The notes beneath the pieces were generated by a model. It was given only the letters and a program-made list of their open reading frames with translations. It made no database searches and was not told the DNA's origin. The position numbers and the translations under genes are program-made. 35,053 nucleotides of DNA from positions 1-35,053 of the forward strand of contig JAFGBI010000151.1 in NCBI GenBank assembly GCA_016933275.1. Direction: 5' to 3'. The stretch comes from Polyangiaceae bacterium (lineage in GTDB: Bacteria; Myxococcota_A; Polyangia; Polyangiales; Polyangiaceae). Below are positions 23,505-32,072 of this stretch, piece by piece. Every line of letters begins with the position of its first letter. The stretch's first letter is position 1.

Positions 23505-24680
23505 TCAGAAGTCAATGACCGCGTCGTAGGCGGGCTTGGGCTGGTAGTCGGTATCGAACAACAGCGGGAAGTCCGTCCTCCCGGAGCTGAACTCCGAAAG
23601 CCAGGTGTTGTCGTCCGCGATGCCCCAGAAGGTGACGCCAGTGATCACGTCGCGGTGCGCTCGGAACATCTCGAAGAACTCCCGATACCGGTCCGCCTGT
23701 CGATGCTGCAGGTCTTCCGTGAACGTCACGGACGTGTAGAACGATGCTTCGTCGTAGATGACGCCGCCGACGTAGAGCGAGACATCGAGCTCCGTGACCT
23801 GGACCTCGAGACCGAGCGAAGAGTAGAGTTCGACCGCGCTCTCGAGGTTCTCCACCGTCTGGTAGTACGACGGGTGGCTATCGTCCGCTGATGGCTCGAT
23901 GCTCAGGTGACACTGGAGGCCGACGCCGTGCACGGGCACGTCCTCGTCGAGCAGGCGGCTCAGCATGTCGTAGATCCCCCGCTGCTTCTCGGGCAGGTAG
24001 TTGTAGTAGTCGTTGTAGAAGAGCTTGGCGTCCGGATCGGCCTCGTGCGCCGTTCGGAAGGCTTCGGCGATGTAGGCGTCCCCGAGGATCGCGTACCACT
24101 TGCTCTGCTGGTCCGCCGCTTCTTCCTCAGCCGTGCGGAGCGCGCCGTCGTTCATGATCGCTTCGTTGACGACGTCCCAGGCGTATACCTTTCCCTTGAA
24201 GTGAGTCACCACGTTAGAGATGTGGGCCTGCATGCGCTCGAGCAGCACATCCGCGGACACGTCTCCCCCCTGGCCGTCACTGAACAACCAGGGGGGATTC
24301 TGCCGGTGCCACACCAGCGCGTGACCCCTGACCAGCAGGTCGTTCGCCGAGGCAAACTCCACTATCTGGTCGGCGGTGGCATACGTGAATCTCCCCTCCG
24401 ACCTCTGGAGGGATTCAAACTTCATTTCGTTCTCGGTCGTGATGCTGCTGAAGTGCGCCGTGAGGAGGTCGGCATGGGAGCCATAGGATCCCGAATCGAC
24501 CGCAGCCCCGATCGGGAAGTACGCAGAGTACTCTTGGCGGAGCGTGGATTCGCCATCGCCTGCTCCCCCGGCTCCGCTGCTGCCGCCCGGTTCCTCCGTG
24601 CCCTCCGAACCAGTACAGCCAACGGTGGTCCAGGCGACCAGGGAGCATACGACGACCAGTGAGGCGCATTGGGCCCGCAT
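23505..24680 (-). CDS. GH10 endo-1,4-beta-xylanase lipoprotein, 391 aa
   Basis: ATG 24680 follows GAGGAAA at 6 nt. The signal MRAQCASLVVVCSLVAWTTV ends in lipobox V-G-C at about residue 22, with a short GSSGAGGAG linker. The rest is a whole glycoside hydrolase family 10 barrel: FSSITTENEMKFESLQ, LVRGHALVWHRQNPPWL, the acid/base region YAWDVVNEAI (Glu173), YNDYYNY, VHGVGLQCHLS, the nucleophile region VQVTELDVS (Glu297), and TGVTFWGIADDNTWL near the C terminus. It cleaves internal bonds of xylan. The lipobox and linker put the enzyme on the cell surface rather than free in the medium. No binding module is attached. Confidence 0.95.
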   Translation of the reverse strand: MRAQCASLVVVCSLVAWTTVGCTGSEGTEEPGGSSGAGGAGDGESTLRQEYSAYFPIGAAVDSGSYGSHADLLTAHFSSITTENEMKFESLQRSEGRFTYATADQIVEFASANDLLVRGHALVWHRQNPPWLFSDGQGGDVSADVLLERMQAHISNVVTHFKGKVYAWDVVNEAIMNDGALRTAEEEAADQQSKWYAILGDAYIAEAFRTAHEADPDAKLFYNDYYNYLPEKQRGIYDMLSRLLDEDVPVHGVGLQCHLSIEPSADDSHPSYYQTVENLESAVELYSSLGLEVQVTELDVSLYVGGVIYDEASFYTSVTFTEDLQHRQADRYREFFEMFRAHRDVITGVTFWGIADDNTWLSEFSSGRTDFPLLFDTDYQPKPAYDAVIDF

Positions 24681-24814
24681 CGGCTTTCCTCGCTTTCGAT
24701 GCGGTAACCTATCGCGAACGAGGGGGAGAACAAGGGATTTCCCCGACAGGTGGCGGTCGGTCCGACGAGTGGTTCCAGGGCGCTGACCGCGCCTGTCCTG
24801 GAGCGATCCCCCAG

Positions 24815-24850
24815 CGCCCCCCGGAGACTCCTGCGAGGTCTCCGAGGGGC
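24815..24850 (-). terminator. Hairpin downstream of the FHA gene
   Basis: GCCCCCCGGAGACT pairs with GGTCTCCGAGGGGC (few mismatches, loop of about 8 nt) about 40 nt beyond the minus-strand stop at 24890 and before the xylanase start at 24680. The position and strong stem suggest a terminator separating the two genes; no U tract is visible. Confidence 0.5.
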
Positions 24851-24889
24851 TCCGTTCGTTGGTCCCGACCAGGTCCGTGGGGACCGCGC

Positions 24890-26923
24890 TCAGCCCGGCG
24901 CGAACATGATCGGGTAAACGACGGTCACGATGCCGCCTTCGGGCTGCGGGAAGCTCAGGCCATAGTACGCAGAGAGGACGCAGGAGACCACCCCGCTGTC
25001 CGGGAGATCGGATGCCCCCTGCGACACGTTCGACACGGACCCGTCGCGACCGATGACGAACCGAACCGAGACCCGACCCTCGAGGTTTGGGTTCCGCGCC
25101 AGTCCTTGCTCGTAACACATACGGAACCGGCCGTAGTTCTGCCGCACGATGCGTTGGATGACCTCCGGCGGCAACCGGCCGCTCACGCTCGTCGACCCGA
25201 TCCGGAGCTGCGGCGGCCGCGTCTTGTGACCCGGGCCGAGCCTGCCGTGCCCCGCGCCGAATCCCTGGCCAGTCCCCGTGCCCGCACCATGCCCGAAGGT
25301 CCCGATGTTGCCGAGACCGATCCCCTCGCCCCGGCCTCCACCGCCCTCACCGATGCCGGAGAGCCCGAGGCCGCCCGCACCGAAGGCGTCACCGATCTCG
25401 TCGCCCCACATGTTGCCGCGAGCGCTCACCTCGTCCGTACCAAGAGACGTGTCCCGGCCCCACGGGGCGGTCGGCGCGTTCGGGTCACCCGAAGCGCCCA
25501 TGTTCAGGATCCCAATCATGCCGAAGCTACTCACCTCGCGGAGCACAGCGTCTCTCCCGATGTGAACGTCGCGATTGTCCTTGAGTCCCTGGATCGCATA
25601 CTTCCTGTTCGACGCCTTCGAGATCGGGTTGCCCATCGAGCCCTCTTCGCCGATGGAGCGCGTGCCCGTGCCTCCCTCCCGGTCGTCCGCGTGCTCTTCG
25701 GCGACGTCCTCCGTCTCCCTCTGTTGCATCTCGCGTTCCGCGGCGCTGTTGAGGAACTGCTGGATGAGGCGGAGCTGGCTCCGGTCGATACCGTCTTCCT
25801 CGGTCAGGCCCATGGGAGGAACGAAGAACGCCATCGCCGCGATCAGGCCGGCGTGCGCCAGGAACGAGAGGCCGAAGTAGGTCGCGCTCGCGGTGTCGAA
25901 CCCCGCAGTGATCCCGGCCGGAACCGGCTTGCCCGCGTTGACCGCGGCGACCTGGAAGACCAGCTCACCCATCTCGATCCTTGCCTTGCCACCAACCCCC
26001 AGACCAAGCTGGTGCCCGCCGCTCACTTCGACGCTGGGCTGGGCATGTTGCCGTGCCTCTTCGAGCGCCATACGGGGCCGACCCGACACCTCAACATAGC
26101 CCTTGGCCCCCGAAGGGATGACGACGGCGAGCGAGGTTCGATCGCCCACCACGATCGGCATGCGTGTCGTACCGAGCCGCTCGGCGGGAACCAGGAAGTC
26201 CGTCGGCAGGTGCTTGCCCTGTTCCTCACCGACATAGAAGGGCCGCGGGGGCGTGAGGTGGGTGACGTGCAATACGTTGGTTCCCCACAGGATCATGATC
26301 TCCACCGAGGCCACCCCCGGTAGCTCGACCTCGTCGGGGCTGACGGCTGGGCCGCTCTTCACCAGCTTGAAGGTGTAGGTCCCGGGTTCCGCATCGGCGG
26401 GGACCTCCAGCTCATGCGCCCGAACCTCGGCTTCGGTCATGGCCGCACCCGCGGCGAACGGGTTCATGGCCGAAAGGCCTACGCCACCGAACGGGCTGAG
26501 CCGACCGGACATCGCGGTCGGGTGAGGGCCGGTCCCTCCGAACGGGTTTCCCGCGGTTGCCGGCGATGGGGCCAAGGGGTTTGAGGCCTCGGGGCCCGAC
26601 GCGAACCTCTCCCCGCCCGGGGAGGCTGCTTCGAGGACCACCGTCGTGCCGCCGACCTCGATTCGATCGCCGACGTGGAGCTTGCACTTGTTCACGCGGA
26701 CGCCGTTCACGACCGTCCCGGGCTCGTTGCCGAGATCGATCAAGGTCACGTCCTCGGGGCCGCCCACCTCGATGACGGCGTGCATCCGCGACGCCATCAC
26801 GTCATCGACGCGGAGGTGACTCTTGGGGTCCTTGCCGACCTTCACGATGTCCTGCGCCACGGTTTCACGACGCTGAATGGTTGTTCCTCGGTAGACTGCA
26901 AATGTTAAAATCGCCTTTGCCAT
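24890..26923 (-). CDS. FHA-domain protein with AgmX/PglI-type C-terminal domain, 677 aa
   Basis: ATG 26923 (MAKAILTFAVYRG) with AAGGA about 11 nt upstream. Residues about 22-98 are an FHA phosphothreonine-binding domain: IVKVGKDPKSHLRVDD, ASRMHAVIE, IDLGNEPGTVVNG. A Pro/Gly region follows, then a domain ending near residue 340, a membrane helix (LSFLAHAGLIAAMAFFVPP), a Gly-rich tract (GLGLSGIGEGGGGRGEGIGL), and the C-terminal domain with YGRFRMCYEQGLARNPNLEG-type sequence and VRFVIGRDGSVSNVS. That last part is the AgmX/PglI (TonB-like) domain of myxobacterial gliding and envelope proteins. It probably links kinase signalling to an envelope machine, but I cannot name the complex. Confidence 0.88.
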   Translation of the reverse strand: MAKAILTFAVYRGTTIQRRETVAQDIVKVGKDPKSHLRVDDVMASRMHAVIEVGGPEDVTLIDLGNEPGTVVNGVRVNKCKLHVGDRIEVGGTTVVLEAASPGGERFASGPEASNPLAPSPATAGNPFGGTGPHPTAMSGRLSPFGGVGLSAMNPFAAGAAMTEAEVRAHELEVPADAEPGTYTFKLVKSGPAVSPDEVELPGVASVEIMILWGTNVLHVTHLTPPRPFYVGEEQGKHLPTDFLVPAERLGTTRMPIVVGDRTSLAVVIPSGAKGYVEVSGRPRMALEEARQHAQPSVEVSGGHQLGLGVGGKARIEMGELVFQVAAVNAGKPVPAGITAGFDTASATYFGLSFLAHAGLIAAMAFFVPPMGLTEEDGIDRSQLRLIQQFLNSAAEREMQQRETEDVAEEHADDREGGTGTRSIGEEGSMGNPISKASNRKYAIQGLKDNRDVHIGRDAVLREVSSFGMIGILNMGASGDPNAPTAPWGRDTSLGTDEVSARGNMWGDEIGDAFGAGGLGLSGIGEGGGGRGEGIGLGNIGTFGHGAGTGTGQGFGAGHGRLGPGHKTRPPQLRIGSTSVSGRLPPEVIQRIVRQNYGRFRMCYEQGLARNPNLEGRVSVRFVIGRDGSVSNVSQGASDLPDSGVVSCVLSAYYGLSFPQPEGGIVTVVYPIMFAPG

Positions 26924-27537
26924 GGCTGGGGTTTCCTTGTTGGTTCCGTGGCCGCACGCCGGCCCGCGCTCGCCCCACGGACCCGCGGGGTCGGACGAAA
27001 CTGGTCGGCGAGACGCCGAGGGACTCCTCGAGCGTGCTCGCCCGATTCGGGCATCTCGGGAACGACCTAGGGTCGAGGCCGAATCGCTTCCCGGCTGGCC
27101 AGGGCCAGCTCACGACGCCTACATGCCAGACCCTGACAGCGGTTTCTGGCGGATGTTCCGAAGGCAGGCAGTGCTGCTAGCTCGCGCCGCACTCTGGATC
27201 GGCGGCTCGCCGCGCGAGCCGGGGGATTGGGGGGTGGGATGGGGTTCGATCCCGGGTTTGGGGATCGGCGTCCGGCAACGGGCAGGCGGCTGGCCTGGCA
27301 AGCAGTGCTGCCAGTGGTTGCCACGGTCCGCGGGGTTCGGGAGACTCATCGCGCGATTCCGAACCCGTGACCGGCGCGATCGCCAATCAAGGGTACCTTC
27401 TCGCCTACTCCGGACGGAGGTAGGACGCTACTCGGTTCGCCAGCGTCGACCCGACTGAACGCGGGGACCCCGGACGCCGTTGGGTATCCGGGCCACCGAA
27501 ATTCCAACCCGCATCCGGCTCGCGGAATAGCGGGCGC
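26924..27537. other. Intergenic region, about 610 bp, with a dispersed repeat
   Basis: Upstream of the FHA gene (start 26923) and beyond the stop of the DUF99 gene (27538). No gene with a credible start. It holds the second copy of the 110-bp dispersed element (27191-27300). Confidence 0.5.
27191..27300 (-). repeat. Dispersed repeat, copy 2 (inverted relative to copy 1)
   Basis: The reverse complement of this stretch lines up with 705-810. Shared blocks include GGCCAGCCGCCTGCCCG, TGCCGGACGCCGATC, CCCCGGCTCGC and GCCGCCGATC; the middle part (27240-27262) has diverged most. It lies alone in a gene-free gap with no transposase. Confidence 0.6.
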
Positions 27538-28167
27538 TCACGCTCTACCGCGGCTCTTGCCGGTAACGATGCCGCCAGCGATCAGGTGCGCGAAGCGCAG
27601 CGGTTCCGAGACATTTCCGTGGAGGGTCGTGGCGAACACGATGTCCCGCGCCTGCTCGAGCGAGAGGCCGGCGCGCTGGATCCAGAGACGTTGGCCAGGC
27701 GCTAGCTGTCCCGTGGCCGCGGGACGGCGGAGCGCGCGCCGCGACGGACCGAGCAGGTCAAGCTCCCCGGCAGCCTGGATCAGTCGCCACTTGCGCGAGG
27801 CGCCGGGCACGCGCGGTCGTCCCGGTGGGTCGTCGCTGAACAGCGCCCGCTCGACGGCTGCCATGTCCGGCTGCTTGCGAGTGACGACGAGCACGCCCAC
27901 CTCGAGGGTCGAGGAATGGCCGTGGATGTCGACCACGTTGAAGCCACCGACCGCGATGCCCTGGAGCAGGATGGCCTGCACGTTCGCGCCGAACTGGCTC
28001 CGCTCCACCAGCTCGATGATCCGCCGGGTCGAGTCGGTGCCGTCGCACAGGATGCGACCGCTGACCACGCCATCGAGGCGAGTCCGCGAGCAGACCGTGC
28101 CTACCAACAAGACCCGGCCGCGGTGCTCGCGGGCAAAGGGGCCGTCGTCGAAGCCTATCACGTTCAC
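27538..28167 (-). CDS. DUF99 family protein, 209 aa
   Basis: The protein begins VNVIGFDDGPF from GTG 28167, the conserved N terminus of DUF99 (related to endonuclease V / 'endonuclease dU'), followed by VLLVGTVCSRTRLDGVVSGR, DGTDSTRRIIELVERSQF, ILLQGIAVGGFNVVDIH and LEVGVLVVTRKQPD, all typical of the family. The Asp pair in FDDGPF and Asp residues in the D-G-T-D-S-T segment may bind metal. The family is best known from archaea and has no settled bacterial role; nucleic-acid cleavage is only by family analogy. No good ribosome site is visible, so the start rests on the family N terminus. The phospholipase D gene ends 58 bp upstream on the same strand. Confidence 0.85.
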   Translation of the reverse strand: MNVIGFDDGPFAREHRGRVLLVGTVCSRTRLDGVVSGRILCDGTDSTRRIIELVERSQFGANVQAILLQGIAVGGFNVVDIHGHSSTLEVGVLVVTRKQPDMAAVERALFSDDPPGRPRVPGASRKWRLIQAAGELDLLGPSRRALRRPAATGQLAPGQRLWIQRAGLSLEQARDIVFATTLHGNVSEPLRFAHLIAGGIVTGKSRGRA

Positions 28168-28225
28168 GGTCGGGCCATCGTAGCCCAACCACCCGACCCG
28201 CTCACCCCGGAGCCCACCCGAGCCC

Positions 28226-29743
28226 TCAGGGTTCGTCGCGCAGCCGCCCGAGGCGAGCGGCACGCCAGAGCAGGGCAAGGGCGAACCAGAGGGCCAACGC
28301 CGCGATGGGCAAGGCGATCGCCTCGGGCCAGAGCGCCGCGATCACCGCCAGCGCCATCAGGGCCAGTCCGCTCACGAGCAGCATTCGGCGCTCGGCCGGC
28401 TCGAAGACGCGACGGTTGGCCATGGCCGCTCCCACGGCGTGCGCGACGCGCAGGGCGCCCGCCGTGGCCCCGCCCGAACGGCCCCGCTCGAGGGAACGCA
28501 GACGGCGGCGCCGGGTACCCGGCGGCGTCGACCCCGTAGCCTTGCGGCGCACTCGCACACCCCGGCGCTGTCCGAGCTCGATCTCCGTCGCGTGTTCGAG
28601 GTCGCGGAGGTAGATTTGCTCCATCTCCCTCGCCACCCTGAGGTCGTCGATCGCGACATCGAGCTCGTAGTTGCCCAGAAAACTAGCGAGGTTCAAGTTC
28701 GAGGACCCGACGCGGCTCCAGCGTCCGTCCACCACGGCGGTCTTGGCGTGGAGCATCGACCCGTTCCACTCGAAGATGCGCACCCCCGCCTCGAGGAGCT
28801 GGCGGTATCCAGCGCGTGACAGCGTGCGCACGAGAGGAAGGTCGGTCGCGTTGGGGAGCAACAAGCGCACGTCGACCCCGTCGCGAGCCGCGGCGCGCAG
28901 CGCCTGCACGTAGGGAGTCAGTCCCACGAAGTATGCGTCCGTCAGCCAGAGCCGGCTGCGTGCCATGGCGGCGACGAGCTGGTCTAGCCGGAACAACCCC
29001 GCGGTGCTCGGGGTCCCGGCCAACACGCGTAGCGCGACGTCACCCGCACATGGCAAGCAGGCCGGATCCATGAGCTCCTCCGATGGGAAGGGTTCGCCCA
29101 TGCTGTCCCAGAGCTCCGCGAACGCTCGCTCGACGTCAGCCACGGCGGGACCGCGGATCTCGAGTCCCGTGTCTCGCCATGGAGGGATCCCACGCCGCGC
29201 GTTGCCTTGCCAGCGCCGGCTGATGCAAAGCCCGGAGACGAACGCCACCTCGCTGTCTACGGCGAGCATCTTCCGGTGATCGCGGCTGATCCAGCCGAAG
29301 GGGCTGCTCCACTGGAAGGGATTGAACCGGCGCACTTCGACGCCGGCGGCGGTGAGCCCTCGCCAAAACGCGCGGCCGGTACCGAAGCTCCCCATCCAAT
29401 CGTGGATCACGCGCACCCGCACTCCGGCCCGGGCAGTCTCGGCGAGCGCGTCCGCGAAGGACTGCCCGACCTCGTCGTCGTCGATGATGTAGTTCTCGAG
29501 GCAGACCAAACGCTTGGCGCTGCGGATCGCGGCCAACCACACCGGGTAGTTGCCGCTGGCGTCCTCCAGGATCCGGACCTCGTTGCCCGTCACCAGCGAC
29601 GCACCGCTCGCTCGTGACAGCGCTTGCTCCCCGATCTGGCGCACCGGACCCACTGCCTGCGGATCGGTGACGCAACCGGTGGCCCTACGTCGGCGCGCTA
29701 GATGCACCGGCAGCGGGGGCTTCGAGTTCGTCCTCGCGGGCAC
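28226..29743 (-). CDS. Phospholipase D / cardiolipin-synthase-like protein, about 505 aa
   Basis: Two HKD motifs are present: DHRKMLAVDSEVAF (His156, Lys158, Asp163) and MLHAKTAVVDGRW (His332, Lys334, Asp339), with the downstream GSSNLN, as in bacterial cardiolipin synthases, which join or transfer phosphatidyl groups. Unlike the classical enzymes, the membrane helices are at the C terminus (LLVSGLALMALAVIAALWP and IALPIAALALWFALALLW) instead of the N terminus. An Arg/Gly-rich stretch precedes them. Among in-frame GTG starts (29812, 29743, 29704) I chose 29743; none has a clear ribosome site. Phospholipid synthesis or remodelling is the likely role. DUF99 follows on the same strand and may be cotranscribed. 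Confidence 0.85.
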   Translation of the reverse strand: MPARTNSKPPLPVHLARRRRATGCVTDPQAVGPVRQIGEQALSRASGASLVTGNEVRILEDASGNYPVWLAAIRSAKRLVCLENYIIDDDEVGQSFADALAETARAGVRVRVIHDWMGSFGTGRAFWRGLTAAGVEVRRFNPFQWSSPFGWISRDHRKMLAVDSEVAFVSGLCISRRWQGNARRGIPPWRDTGLEIRGPAVADVERAFAELWDSMGEPFPSEELMDPACLPCAGDVALRVLAGTPSTAGLFRLDQLVAAMARSRLWLTDAYFVGLTPYVQALRAAARDGVDVRLLLPNATDLPLVRTLSRAGYRQLLEAGVRIFEWNGSMLHAKTAVVDGRWSRVGSSNLNLASFLGNYELDVAIDDLRVAREMEQIYLRDLEHATEIELGQRRGVRVRRKATGSTPPGTRRRRLRSLERGRSGGATAGALRVAHAVGAAMANRRVFEPAERRMLLVSGLALMALAVIAALWPEAIALPIAALALWFALALLWRAARLGRLRDEP

Positions 29744-30105
29744 ACCGCAGATTATGCCATCTTCACGGGTTCTGTCTGGGCAATGTGATGAGGCGTCCCC
29801 ACCTCCAGACACCGTCTATCAACGCGCGATGGAGCGGGTCGAGGGAGCGCACCTTGGCGTCGTCACGAAGGTGCGGGCTGGCAGTGGTAGTGTCCAGGCC
29901 GATGATGTCGGCGCGGGCGGTCGTCCCGCTGCTGCGCGGGCGCGGCTGGTCGGGAACCGCCCGGATGCCACTCGCACCTCGGGGACAACTCCCGAGAAAA
30001 CCCTTGCACTTCCCGATTGTTGGCACGGAAGGTCCGCGGTCGCCCCTGGAGTCGGGACCCACCGCGTCGGTTGCGTCCGGACTGCGGCGGGTTATGGGGG
30101 TTTCC
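29744..30105. other. Divergent intergenic region, about 360 bp
   Basis: Lies between the phospholipase D gene (minus) and the efflux operon (plus), and so should hold both promoters. Frames extending from either side show no domain. No palindrome or confident promoter boxes were found. Confidence 0.4.
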
Positions 30106-30849
30106 ATGTCGCCGTCGCCCGGGGCCGTCGTCCGTCTCGAGGCCGTCAGCAAGACCTACCGGAGCGGCAAAGAGGCGCTGGCGGTGCTGAAAAACGTCGA
30201 CCTACGGGTCGAGCGCGGAGAGATGGTCGCGATCATGGGCTCGTCGGGCTCGGGAAAGTCGACGTTGCTCAACATCCTCGGCATCCTCGACCGCTACGAC
30301 AGCGGCGCCTACTACCTCGATGGTCGCTTGATCCGGAACCTCGGCGAACGGGAAGCCGCGCGTTTTCGAAACCGGTTTGTCGGGTTCGTGTTCCAGGCCT
30401 TCAACCTCCTCGCGTTCAAGACCGCACTCGAGAACGTGGCGCTGCCCCTCTACTACCGGGGGGTGGGGCGACGGGCTCGCACGCGGGACGCGCTCGAGTA
30501 CCTCGAACGCGTCGGGCTCTCGGGGCGCGCCCACCACCGCCCCGCCGAGCTCTCGGGCGGTGAACGGCAGCGGGTGGCCGTCGCGCGAGCGCTGGTCACG
30601 CAGCCGGAGCTCCTGTTGGCTGACGAGCCCACGGGCGCGCTGGATACCCAGACGTCCTACGAGCTCATGGACCTGTTCGAGGAGCTCAACGCGGCCGGCC
30701 TCACCGTCCTCATCGTGACGCACGAGCATGACATCGCGGAACGCGCGCATCGCATCGTGCGGCTCCGCGACGGGCGCATCGAGCACGGCGATCCCACGAC
30801 GACTGACGAGGGGCACCCGCCACCGAACGGAGGCTTCCCACCGTGCTAG
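30106..30849 (+). CDS. MacB/LolD-type ABC ATPase, 247 aa
   Basis: Nucleotide-binding domain with Walker A GSSGSGKST (45-53), Q-loop FVFQAFNLL, signature LSGGERQRVAVARAL (149-163), Walker B LLLADEPTGALD (169-180) and switch VTHE (204-207). The S-S-G-S-G-K-S-T box, DRYDSGAYYLDG and EPTGALDTQT are typical of the MacB/LolD/FtsE group that drives mechanotransmission rather than transport through the membrane. ATG 30106 is chosen just ahead of the domain, with ATG 30094 possible. It is the first gene of a four-gene overlapping operon and would power the two permeases that follow. Confidence 0.93.
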   Translation: MSPSPGAVVRLEAVSKTYRSGKEALAVLKNVDLRVERGEMVAIMGSSGSGKSTLLNILGILDRYDSGAYYLDGRLIRNLGEREAARFRNRFVGFVFQAFNLLAFKTALENVALPLYYRGVGRRARTRDALEYLERVGLSGRAHHRPAELSGGERQRVAVARALVTQPELLLADEPTGALDTQTSYELMDLFEELNAAGLTVLIVTHEHDIAERAHRIVRLRDGRIEHGDPTTTDEGHPPPNGGFPPC

Positions 30850-32072
30850 AAGCGGCGCTCGAGATCCTGAGCGTGCTGGGGAGAAATCGCCTGCGCACCG
30901 TGCTCACCGCGCTGAGCGTCGCCTGGGGGGTCTTCATGCTGGCTCTGCTGTTGGGCGCTGGACACGGTCTGGAGAACGGCGTGGATTGGGAGTTCCGTGA
31001 CGACGCGGTCACGTCGGTGTGGGTCCGCTCCGGCAAGACCAGCCTACCGTTCGCCGGACGCGGTCCTGGACGCGACGTCCGCTTCACCAACGACGACTAC
31101 GAGGCGGCGGGACGCGAGGTGCCCGCCATCGAGTATCGGAGCGGCGCCTTCTACCTTTGGGGCGAGTTTCAGGTCAGGCACCGGAACCAGCACTCAGCGT
31201 TCGACGTGCTCGGCGTTCACCCGGGTTTCCGCCACGTGGAGAAGGCGGAGATGGTCCGAGGACGCTTCCTCCACGACGTCGACCTGGAAGAGCGACGCAA
31301 GGTGGCGGTGATCGGCACCAAGGTGCGCCAGTCGCTCTTCGGTGACGACGATCCGCTCGGCAAGCGCATCGAGATCCGCGGGCTCGCCTTCCTGGTCGTC
31401 GGGGAGTACGAGGACGTCGGTGGGGAGGCGGAGCTGCGCAAGATCTACGTCCCGATCACCACTGCCCAGCTACTCTACAACTCCCCGGAGCGGATCCACA
31501 GCCTGGTCTTCACGCTATCGAACAACGACCTCGAGGAGAGCCGTTTGGCGAGCGAGTCGATTCGGTTGCTGCTCGCCCGGCGGCACGACGTGGCTCCCGA
31601 GGATCGCCGTGCGATCCGTGTCCATAACAACCTCGAGGAGTACAAGCGGCTCACGGCGGTGTTCGGCTGGATCCACGTGTTCGTCTGGATCGTGGCGCTG
31701 GGGACGCTCCTCGCGGGCGTCGTCGGCGTGGGAAACATCATGCTGGTCGCGGTTGCCGAGCGAACCAAAGAGATCGGGATCCGGAAGGCGATCGGAGCGA
31801 CTCCTCGATCGATCGTTGGCATGATCGTGTGCGAGGCCGTGCTGATCACGGCGGTGTCCGGCTATGCGGGGCTGGTCGCGGGCGTCCTCCTGGTCGAGGC
31901 CATCGCCAACGCCGCCATCGAGTTGCCCCTCTTCAGGAACCCCGCCGTCGACCTCCGGATCACCTGGATCGCGACCCTGATCCTGATCGTTTGCGGGGCG
32001 CTGGCTGGCTTGTTCCCGGCGCTACGCGCGGCGCGCGTCGATCCGATCGTGGCGCTGCGGGAGGGGGACTGA
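30843..32072 (+). CDS. MacB/FtsX-type permease 1, 409 aa
   Basis: GTG 30843 overlaps the ATPase stop by 7 bp. It has the standard layout: N-terminal helix after LGRNRLRTVLTALSVAWGVF, a large periplasmic domain (about residues 45-275, with RGRFLHDVDLEERRKVAVIG and DDPLGKRIEIRG), then three C-terminal helices with AERTKEIGIRKAIGATPRSI, the coupling segment seen in MacB. It ends with FPALRAARVDPIVALR, also a family hallmark. Together with the next gene it probably forms a heterodimer on the single ATPase. Confidence 0.93.
   Translation: MLEAALEILSVLGRNRLRTVLTALSVAWGVFMLALLLGAGHGLENGVDWEFRDDAVTSVWVRSGKTSLPFAGRGPGRDVRFTNDDYEAAGREVPAIEYRSGAFYLWGEFQVRHRNQHSAFDVLGVHPGFRHVEKAEMVRGRFLHDVDLEERRKVAVIGTKVRQSLFGDDDPLGKRIEIRGLAFLVVGEYEDVGGEAELRKIYVPITTAQLLYNSPERIHSLVFTLSNNDLEESRLASESIRLLLARRHDVAPEDRRAIRVHNNLEEYKRLTAVFGWIHVFVWIVALGTLLAGVVGVGNIMLVAVAERTKEIGIRKAIGATPRSIVGMIVCEAVLITAVSGYAGLVAGVLLVEAIANAAIELPLFRNPAVDLRITWIATLILIVCGALAGLFPALRAARVDPIVALREGD

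Noticed and set aside
24659-26323. Long plus-strand frame of 554 codons opposite the FHA gene
   Set aside because: Antisense shadow: the minus strand has the FHA and AgmX-type motifs, a ribosome site and family-like length.
27240-27262. GGTTCGATCCC resembling a tRNA T-loop
   Set aside because: No acceptor, D or anticodon arm can be built around it and it lies inside the dispersed repeat, in its most diverged part.
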